A stretch of 64,000 nucleotides of DNA, taken from the NCBI GenBank assembly GCA_015179125.1, contig WHVA01000075.1, positions 236,597 to 300,596 of the forward strand, in the 5' to 3' direction. Position numbers and translations under genes: made by a program. Each line of letters begins with the position of its first letter. The first letter of the stretch is position 1. Under the pieces are notes generated by a model that was given only the letters and a program-made list of their open reading frames with translations, made no database searches and had not been told where the DNA came from. Below, piece after piece: positions 56,157 to 64,000 of the stretch. The stretch is from Gautieria morchelliformis (taxonomy: Eukaryota > Basidiomycota > Agaricomycetes > Gomphales > Gomphaceae).

Positions 56157-56818
56157 TGTTACGTATCGAGATTTCCACTAAGTCGGAACTGGAAAGGACG
56201 GCGGCTTCAACTTATAGGTTGCGCCCCCGATGAACTATCGTCCTAAGTATTTTGGAACTGAGTCGGAAGTCGGAAAGTACTGAACCAAAGGTTGGTCGGA
56301 ACTTGGGTCGGAACTGAGGCGGAAGGCGGAAGACGGAAGGCAGAGAGAGACTGAGATCTTGCTAAACTCGCTGTGCTAAGAACAGGAGATGGAGCGAAGG
56401 AAATCAAGTATCGAAGGTGATTATCTGATTGCAGAATAAGAGACATACATGACAGGCTTTTATACAAAGAGCTGAGGCAACAGGTAATGATATGGTACTA
56501 AGCAAATTCCGGAGGAAGCGGAAGTCGAGTAGACAATGCCTGGGAACTAACTATTGGGAACAATGGGACTACAAGGGGGGTTCAGGGTAAGGTAGAACAA
56601 TGGCAAAGAACAAGGGGTCGGGAAAACATATCTGACAACGAAACACAAGGAGGGTCGGACATATGGTCTTGATGAACGGTAAGGTGGGTCCGGTAGGTCC
56701 GAGTAATAGAGTCGAAAGAACAAAGGAAATGTACAAGGGGCGGAATGTCGGAAATATCGGAGGGGCGGAAAGTGTTGCGGAACTGGAGGTCGGAAGTTGG
56801 AAATGAACAGTCGTAACA
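56157..56818 (-). repeat. 3' LTR of gypsy-C
   Basis: 662 bp, TGTTACGTATCG...CAGTCGTAACA, with short inverted ends. It contains 14 CGGAA on the plus strand by direct count; about 0.6 would be expected in random sequence. Confidence 0.92.
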
Positions 56819-56940
56819 GTATCTCCCTTCTAAGGTCGAGCCCCGCGAGACCACAGGTCGGATCACGTGACCTATGAACAAACACGTCGGGGTTCAAAAA
56901 AATAGGCTGAGGAACAAACGCGTCTTCTTCCCAATCCAAC

Positions 56941-58171
56941 ATGAGTGCTCCAGTCGATTTCTCCAAGATGACGAGTGCCGAGATGAAACAGCATTTCGCT
57001 GATATGCTCGCACAAAAGGAACTGGCCGAAAAACGCAAGGCCGAGGAAGCTGCGCGGAAAGAGAAGGAACGTCGGGAGAAAGAGCGGAAAGAGCAGGAGA
57101 GGAAGGAACGCGAGCGCCGTGAGGAGGAGGAGCGCGTTCGTGAAGAGAAATGGAAACGGAACGCGGCACGGAAGGCTGCTGAGGATAAGGCTGCTGCAGA
57201 GAAGCGGCTGCGGAGAAGGCGGAAAAGGAACAGGTGAGTCGGGAATGTCCGGCGGAGAAGTCCTTGTTTTATCTGAAAAATTCTTTCAGAAAATTGTTCA
57301 GGACGAGTCGGAGTCAGACTCGGAAGGGTCGGCGGAAAGTACACCGTCTCCCGAAGGGAAAGGGAAACAGAAGGAAACCACTCCTTCGGTGAACCTTGTG
57401 GCGGAACGGAAACGGCGTGCAGACGAATTCCAAAAGGCTCGAAAGAGCAAGTTAAATCGGATGCTGGAGCTGCGTGAGCTAGGACCGGAAAATCCCGCGA
57501 CTAAGAAGCGGAAAACTCGGGACGGCAACGAAGAGGAGAAAGCGCCTTGCGACCCATGCGAGTCTAAGGGGCTGGATTGCACGTGGTCGAGTAATCCACA
57601 TGAAACTTCGTGCGATCAGTGCCGTGACAAGAAAAAGTGCTGCATCGTGGACGGGTGTGCTTCAAGGGTGGAGCGAAAAAAACAGAAGGTTGAGGAGTCG
57701 ATTCCGAAGTCGGAACCGGGACCAAGTGGAGGGAGGTCCGAGGAATCGTTTCCGGTGACCGGGAAATCGGGACAGGCGGTATTGAACCGATTTACAATGT
57801 CCTATCCTCTCCTTGACATTGCCGGGTCGCTGAGGGCCATGCGGAAACAGCAGCGTGAAATCCGGGACATCATGATCGAAATGGCAGAGGTTCAGCAGCA
57901 TCAGGTTCTGTCAATTCAGAACCAGATGACTGTCATGTCTACAGTCCTGCAACAGTTGATGTGGGAAATGCGGTGGCGGAATGATCTGGTCCGGGACCGA
58001 ATGGATGCGCAGCTGCGGGAGCAGGGAATTGGGGCGGAAGCGGGTCCGAGCGGGGAAGCGGAAACGAGGGAAAGGGTGGAAACGGAGTTGGTGAGTGTCG
58101 AGGTAGGAGAGGCGGAAAAAGAGCCGGAAGTGGAAGAAGAGGTCGAGGCGGAGACAATGAGGGAGGAGTAG
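56941..58171 (+). CDS. Antisense-strand Zn(II)2Cys6 coiled-coil protein of gypsy-C
   Basis: Exon 1 (56941-57233) starts MSAPVDFSKMTSAEMKQHFA and becomes a long Lys/Arg/Glu helix. Exon 2 (57290-58171) follows a 56 nt intron with GTGAGT donor and TTTCAG acceptor. It has an acidic/Ser stretch, a basic helix (RADEFQKARKSKLNRMLELR), then a cysteine cluster at about 57548-57660 with spacing C-x2-C-x6-C-x10-C-x2-C-x5/6-C, which fits the fungal Zn2Cys6 zinc-cluster rule. A second coiled coil follows (SLRAMRKQQREIRDIMIEMA onwards), then an acidic tail (EKEPEVEEEVEAETMREE). Exon 1 and exon 2 are not in the same phase as the sequence stands; a single missing base near 57204, within the Ala-Glu-Lys repeat, would explain this. 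Such proteins usually bind CGG triplets as dimers. The frame is otherwise open, unlike gag-pol. Function is inferred. Confidence 0.72.
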
Positions 58172-58321
58172 GTGTCGAGTTCTTGTAATTAATTTCTTGA
58201 AGTGTCGGAAATATGATAACGGGAACTAATCAGAATTTGTGTTGTGACTTAAGAACTGTAAGAATAATGAGGGTATCGGAATGGAATCGGAAATGACTAG
58301 GGCGCGGAAATGGGGCCAGGC

Positions 58322-61300
58322 TTATCGGATATGACTTGTGGAATCAGAGACGAGGTCAGAGGCGTGATCAGTTCGTGGCGGAAATCCAAGAGTCTCTTCG
58401 TCGGTGTTTTCATAGCCTGCCCACTTGACTAGGTACTGGAGTTGGCAGCGGTATCGTCTGTCGAGCTTGGAGTTGAGAATTTCCAAATTCATATTCCGGT
58501 TCTCCGTCGATGATGACTGGCGGAGGCGGAGGTTGTTCTGATTCGGAATTGTATTCGGAACTGCTGGCTCAAGCATGGAGACATGGAATACCGGGTGTAC
58601 TGCGCGCATATTGTCAGGAAGTCTGAGGGTGAAAGAACGACTGCCGGCCTTAGCGATGATCTCGTAAGGCCAAGGTATTTTCAGAGAGCTTCTTTGAGGG
58701 GCGAGTAGTGCGGAAGTTTTCCGCTTTGACAAAGACTTTGTCGCCATCTCGAATGCCGGTTGCGGAAGTCGTTTCCGATCGGCGGAAGTTTGGTATCTCT
58801 TTTGGCAGCTGTAATGTTCTCTCGGAGGTGCTGGTGAAGGTCGTCAAGTTCCACAACGAAATCTCGGGCTCTTGCAGAGGCGAGGTCGCGTTCGGGGTGG
58901 ATGGCGAGATTCGGGTGGTAGCCCTTGTTGGCGTAAAAGGGTGAAATTCCGGTGGTAGCGGAAGGCGCATTGTTGTAGGCAAATTCCGCAAGTGGAGAAG
59001 GTCGGACCAATTGCTTGTTGGTAGTTGCAATAGACGCGGAGATACTGCTCAAGGGTCTGATTAGTACGTTCCGTTTGTCCGTCTCCTTCGGGGTGATAAC
59101 CGGAAGTGAAGTGGAGTTCATGTCGAGAGCCTTGCCGAGTGTGCGGAAAAAGGAGGACACGAATTCTGATCCACGGTCGGAAGTGACATGGGAAGGTATT
59201 CCGTGCTTGGAAAAGACGTGGAGCACAAGAGCTGTGCGAGCTGGGCGGAAGTATGGTGTCGTAGGTCGGAATAAAGATGGACTGCTTTGTGAGGCGGTCA
59301 ACGATCACTAGAATGGTATCATAGCCGGATGACTTAGGAAGTTTCTCAATGAAATCCATGGATATGAATTCCACGGTTGTTCCGGGATCGGAAGTTGCTT
59401 CAGGAGGCCGTAGGGTTGTGACGTTGAGGCTTGGCTCGCATACAGGTGGTGCATGACTTGCAGTAGTCTTGGACCATCGTGCGGAGGAGGGCCAAGTATA
59501 GGTACGTCGGATTATGTCGAGGGTCTTGTTCTGGCCTTGGTGTCCTGAGAGCGGATGATCGTGGCTTTGCTGGAGCACGCGAAGTCGTAGATCGTTGGTG
59601 TCCGGAACGTAAATCCGGGACTTGTACCGGAGAAATCCGTCGGAATCGAGGGACCATCCAGGACTGGTGGGGTCATCGAGGTGGGTTGCGTAGGTGGGGT
59701 CGGAACGGAGTGCGGAACGGATGTCGGAATGGAGAGACTCGGTGTCCATAATAATTGAGGCGCGGAGTAGCGGAAACTGCAATGCTGTGGCACGCAGGGA
59801 CGATGCCAGTTGCTCAGTGGAGAATACTGGGCGGAAATTGTGCGGATTAACGCTGGCATAGTCGCTACTTCCCTCTTTTGGGTAGACGTCCCAACGTCTA
59901 GTGAGCGCGTCGGGTTTTGCTCCGAGCTTTCCGGGGCGGAAACGGATCACCATGTTGAACTGTGAGAGGTATTCAGACCAGCGGACTTGACGGCGAGTCA
60001 AAATCTTAGTTGTTGCAAAATACTCAAGGTTCTTATGATCCGTTACAATGTCAATCGGATAGGTTGGACCTTCGAGGTAGTGTCTCCAAATTTTGAAGGC
60101 TTCGAAATCGCAAGTAGTTCCTTATCGTGGACATCGTAGTTGAGTTCCGGGGCGGAAAAGGTGCGGGAATGAAAGGTGATCGGATGAATTTCTCTGTCGT
60201 CAGGGGAAATGATGGAAAGAATGGTGGCTAGCACATAGTCGGAAGCGTCGGTTTCGAGTACAAGTTGGGCATCAGGAATCCAGAAACCGAGTATGGGACC
60301 GTAGTGAAGGCCGATTTGAGGGCTTCAAATGCGGAACAGCATTCCGGAGTGAATTTCCATGGGGCACCCTTCCTGGTGAGACGCATGAGCGGAACAGTTA
60401 TGTCGGAAAAGTTATAAATGAAACTCGGTAAAAATGGCGAAGCCAAGGAAAGACTGCACATCCTTACACATCGGGGTTCCGGCCATTCTTGAATTGCCTT
60501 GACCTTGTCCTCTGCCATGGTAAGACCTGTTGGAGAGAGGATGTAGCCGAGGTATTCGACCGTGTCGCGATGCCATTTCGCATTTCTCTGCTTTTGCGTA
60601 GAGATGATGTTTGCGTAGACGGCGGAGTACTTCGCGGACATGTTCCCGATGTTTTTCCGGTGTGTCGGAATAGATGAGGATGTCGTCAATGTAGACTAGG
60701 ACGCATACGTCGAGAAGGTCGGAAAATACGTTGTTCATGAATCGCTGAAAAGCGGCGGGAGCATTGGTTAGACCAAAAGGGATGACAACCCACTCAAAAG
60801 CACCGTAGCGGGTGCGGAAAGTGGTTTTCCACTCGTCACCTTCTCGGATGCGGACAAGGTGATAAGCGTGCCGGAGGTCGATTTTGGTGTAGATCTTCGC
60901 CCTGCGGGGGAGTGTCGAGTAGGTCGGAAATGCGCGGAAGCGGATATTTGTCCTTTTAGTGAGGGCATTGGAGTCCGCGGAAATCGACGCAGAGGCGGAG
61001 AGATCCATCCTTCTTCTTGACGAAAAGGACCGGAGCGCCGTGCGAGACAGCGAAGGGCAGATAAAGCCCATGTTGAGATGTTCATCGACGAACTCGTGGA
61101 GAGTTGGAGTTCACTTTGCAAAAGGGAGTAGATCGGTCCAAGGGGCGGAGATGCTCCTTCTTCCAAATCTATCCCCAGACCGCAAGGTCGATGTTCAGCA
61201 GTTTGTCGGCTTTGGCCTTGTTGAACACGTCCGGGAAGTCACGATATTCTTCCGGAACTGAGCTCATGTCGACCGGAGCGGAAGTCGAGACGGAATGAGC

Positions 61301-61850
61301 CTTGACTGAAGCCGAATCGGAAAGGTGAAGCTGGGAAAACGGTCGTATCTTCTGCCGTTGCAATACGCGGAAAGCGGTGGCAGAGACGAGCGCAATTCGA
61401 GGAGCTTCGAGGGGCGGAGGTGCTAAAGCGGGACCGGAGTGCGGAACTGAATCCACGAGCGGAGTTGCAGAAGAGCCTGAGCCATCTTTGCGGACGATGT
61501 CGGAATAGACGGAAGTTGATCGGGGTACGGAACTGTATTTGACCCAATGCCCAGTTAATCGACGGATTATATGGGTGAGCCAATTGTGTCCTAGTACAAC
61601 GGAACAGCTAGCATCTAGCGGAGTAACGTAAAACATAACTTCATGGTTGTCCCCAGTAGCGAAACGAATAGACAGATCCACGACTTGGGAAATTGCCGTG
61701 TTGGAAGATCCGTCGAAAAGGTGGAGCGGAATAGTCGGAATGTTGCGGGTCGGAAGTTTATGTTTCAAAACAAAGTCGGAATCGAGGAAACAACGAGTCG
61801 AACCGGAGTCGACCAGTGCTGTGAACGGGGGTGCGGAAATGGTGTCGGAA
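58322..61850 (-). pseudogene. gypsy-C pol: protease, RT, RNase H, integrase, chromodomain
   Basis: Reading leftwards: protease with an intact ALVDSGSTRCF motif (about 61830) and LGHNWLTH (about 61585); reverse transcriptase with [35 protein letters not shown] and the active site [13 protein letters not shown] (about 60700); RNase H ([46 protein letters not shown]); the integrase zinc finger and core ([20 protein letters not shown] at about 59350, [33 protein letters not shown]); a chromodomain remnant (LQYLVKWAGYENTDEETLGF, about 58400). The catalytic residues listed survive, but at least eight frame changes or stops break the frame. The domain order is that of chromoviruses. Confidence 0.9.
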
Positions 61851-63342
61851 GTGAGCGGAACAGAGAGGGAGTCGGAGGACGAAAGAGCGGATGCGTTGAG
61901 TTAACCTCGTTTGTCGCACGAATGGGGTCAACACAGCCTCAGCTCGTGCGGAGGCCAGAGGACTGCTGGACTATTTTTTTGAATCCGCAGCGGGAGCCGC
62001 TTCGGATTTCTCTTCCGTCTTTGCTGTGCGGCCCTTGGCCTTAGCAGCGGAGGGGAAGCTTGGGTGTAATTGTGAGCGACGTGTCCGCCTTTGCCACAGA
62101 AAGGCAAAGGTTGTTGTCCATGCGACGCTGGCGTTCTGCAGGGGTTAGTTTTCCGTCCTTCCCAAGTTTGTCGGAAAGGTCCGGAGTGCTCTTCGGGCGT
62201 TGGTGTTGGAACCAGAGGCCTGGTTGTTGCGAGGGGTGGTTGTGTTGTTCCGGTTGCCGGAGTTGGATCCGGAACTGTTGTTGTTGTTGTTTCCGGAGTT
62301 GTTGTTTCCGGAATTGGTCTTCTTCTTGTCTTTATCAGACTTCTTGTCGGAAGACTTGTCGTTCTTGCTCTGGGTGGAAGTTTCACGAGAAATCTCGGAG
62401 TGTCTTTCCAGTAGCGCGAATCGATGGATTGGGCGAGGTTTCAGAGGTCGGTAAGGGTGGCGGGTTTTCCACGCGGGCAATTTCATCCTTGATGGGGATG
62501 GCAAGCCCATGTAAAACTGACGTCGGAGTGCGGCTTCTCCCCATTGGACTCGAGGAGCGAGCTGCTGGAATGTGACGATATATTTTAGCTATCTTATGAG
62601 TGTCTTTCATACGAAGCTTATCGAGTTCATTTTCCGCATCGGCTTCCATATCAATGGTCCGAAGTTGCTGCGGAGTTCGGAAAGAAATTGGGGTAATCGT
62701 CGGCCCAGTCGACGAGAGCGAACGGATCCATGAGGGCGGGTTCGAAATAGTCGAGGCCGTGCCTCGGAGATAGGAAAGGGCATAATTGACCTTTCGTTCG
62801 TCGTCGGGAAAGGCGTCGGGCGATCACGGAAATTGAGTTGAAGCTGAACCAGAAATGGCTGGAGCTTCTTGGGGTCGGAACCGTCGAACTGATCTGGTTC
62901 GCGGACCTTTGTCTTGGGGCGTGGTGGTGCTTGGGCCGGGCGCTGGAGTTGTCCGGCTAGCATGGCGATGGCTTGTGCAAGATCCGGAACTGGCGCGGGC
63001 GGAACTGGGTTGGCGGGAATCTGAGGTGGAATTGGAGGTGGAGGACCGCCTGGAGGCCTGGTCCTGGTGGAGGTGGTGGTGGTGGAGCTGGGCGTCGGAA
63101 TGACGCTGCTGTTTGTTCGCCGCTGCTACTCGTCGAATTCCCGTCATAGTCGGGATTGTCGTCGGGATTGGCGTTGGGAACTTCTTCGAAACGTTGCGGA
63201 AAAGCATCGGAGAGCTCATCATCAGTACGAGAGCTGCCGGAGGGTTCCGCGTGCCTTGGTGCTGCGGATCTAAGACTCCCAAATAAGAGAGAGCTTCGAC
63301 AGCTCCTGCTCAAGCTGAAGTAGCTGTGGTACGAGGAGGCAT
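61851..63342 (-). pseudogene. gypsy-C gag, degenerate
   Basis: The frame opens MPPRTTATSA at 63342 and stops at once. The reading then moves between frames: RTDDELSDAFPQRFEEVPNA, a Pro-rich linker, and the gag core KVREPDQFDGSDPKKLQPFL with LVQLQLNFRDRP (about 62900-62820). A CCHC knuckle near 62100 has lost cysteines (FCGKGGHVAHNY). A Ser/Asn/Lys-rich linker lies around 62350. Damage is heavier than in pol. Confidence 0.82.
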
Positions 63343-63375
63343 AGCGATAGTTATCGGGTGGGAATCAGATATTAC

Positions 63376-64000
63376 TGTTACGTATCGAGATTTCCACTAA
63401 GTCGGAACTGGAAAGGACAGCGGCTTCAACTTATAGGTTGCGTCCCCAATGAACTATCGTCCTAAGTATTTCGGAACTGAGTCGGAAGTCGGAAAGTACT
63501 GAACCAAAGGTTGGTCGGAACTTGAGTCGGAACTGAGGCGGAAGGCGGAAGATGGAAGGCGGAGAGACTGAGATCTTGCTAGACTCGCTGTGCTAAGAAC
63601 AGGAGATGGAGCGAAGGAAATCAGTATCGAAGGTGATTATCTGATTGCAGAAAGAGAGACATACATGACAGGCTTTTATACAAAGAGCTGAGACAACAGG
63701 TAATGATATGGTACTAATCAAATTCCGGAGGAAGCGGAAGTCGAGTAGACAATGCATGGGAACTAACTATTGGGAACAATGGGACTACAAGGGGGGTTCA
63801 GGGTAAGGTAGAACAATGGCAAAGAACAAGGGGTCGGGAAAACATATCTGACAACGAAACACAAGGAGGGTCGGACATATGGTCTTGATAACGTAAGGTG
63901 GGTCCGGTGGGTCCGAGTAATAGAGTCGAAGAACAAGGGAAATGTACAAGGGGCGGAATGTCGGAAATATCGGAGGGGCGGAAGGTGTGGCGGAACTGGA
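63376..64000 (-). repeat. 5' LTR of gypsy-C, cut by the window edge
   Basis: TGTTACGTATCGAGATTTCC matches the start of the 56157 LTR exactly, and homology continues to the last base. About 35-40 bp lie beyond the window. Confidence 0.9.

Larger units (their letters stand above)
56157..64000 (-). mobile_element. gypsy-C: chromodomain Ty3/gypsy element with an antisense gene
   Basis: Two LTRs (56157-56818 and from 63376 to beyond the window) flank about 6.56 kb. The minus strand encodes gag, protease, RT, RNase H, integrase and chromodomain, all decayed. Between pol and the 3' LTR (left side) lies an ORF on the opposite strand. A polypurine tract (GAAGGGAGATAC on the minus strand) abuts the 56157-56818 LTR and fixes the orientation. 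The element is filled with CGGAA pentamers. The right LTR is cut by the window edge, so the target duplication (left flank TAGAG) cannot be confirmed. Confidence 0.92.

Noticed and set aside
56547-57344. 265-codon open frame on the minus strand across the gypsy-C LTR and antisense ORF
   Set aside because: The frame is a by-product of the CGGAA/TTCCG repeats and of the Lys/Glu-rich opposite strand; it reads as Arg/Ser/Phe-rich low complexity.

Overview
The window looks like nuclear DNA of a mushroom-forming fungus (Basidiomycota, probably Agaricomycetes). Genes are split by many introns of about 45-60 nt with GTGCG/GTGAG-type donors. Host genes include a DUF6593-type protein and a fungal GH74 enzyme. 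Mobile DNA is dominated by chromodomain Ty3/gypsy, Ty1/copia, hAT and Tad-like LINE elements. No rRNA, tRNA, CRISPR or prokaryotic operon is visible.

Layout. 1-8012 is transposon debris: the end of a chromodomain gypsy element (here 'gypsy-A', + strand), a spliced ORF running against it, and a truncated second gypsy element ('gypsy-B', - strand) with its 1.1 kb LTR. 8529-34173 is the genic core: an unrecognised protein with a CH-like C-terminus, C-4 methylsterol oxidase (ERG25), a large protein with four related dsRBD-like modules, O-acetylhomoserine sulfhydrylase (MET17), a small secreted protein, a Ser/Pro/Arg-rich hypothetical protein, a SulP/STAS/cNMP-domain transporter, a weak gene candidate, and a GH74 xyloglucanase. 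35325-51302 is a transposon nest: a solo LTR with target duplications, an LTR of the gypsy-B family, a miniature LTR element, and a copia element split by a 9.9 kb hAT transposon that is itself split by a 6 kb LINE whose two ORFs are open. Target-site duplications support each step. 52605-53389 is a DUF6593 host gene. 55129-64000 holds two related gypsy copies ('gypsy-C'); the second runs off the window.

The most unusual system is in gypsy-C. Its gag-pol, on the - strand, is badly decayed. Downstream of pol, on the opposite strand, lies a spliced ORF encoding a coiled-coil protein with a fungal Zn(II)2Cys6-like cysteine cluster. Fungal Zn2Cys6 proteins usually read CGG half-sites, and the whole element, LTRs included, is densely seeded with CGGAA (14 on one strand of a 662 bp LTR). 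A diverged neighbouring copy has a similar ORF start at the same distance from its LTR. I infer, without proof, that the element may encode a DNA-binding factor that recognises its own sequence, comparable in logic to transposon-encoded anti-silencing factors of plants.

The host genes show no clustered pathway. ERG25 (sterols), MET17 (sulfur assimilation) and GH74 (plant cell-wall breakdown) act independently. All exon boundaries were read by eye from splice signals and frame continuity.
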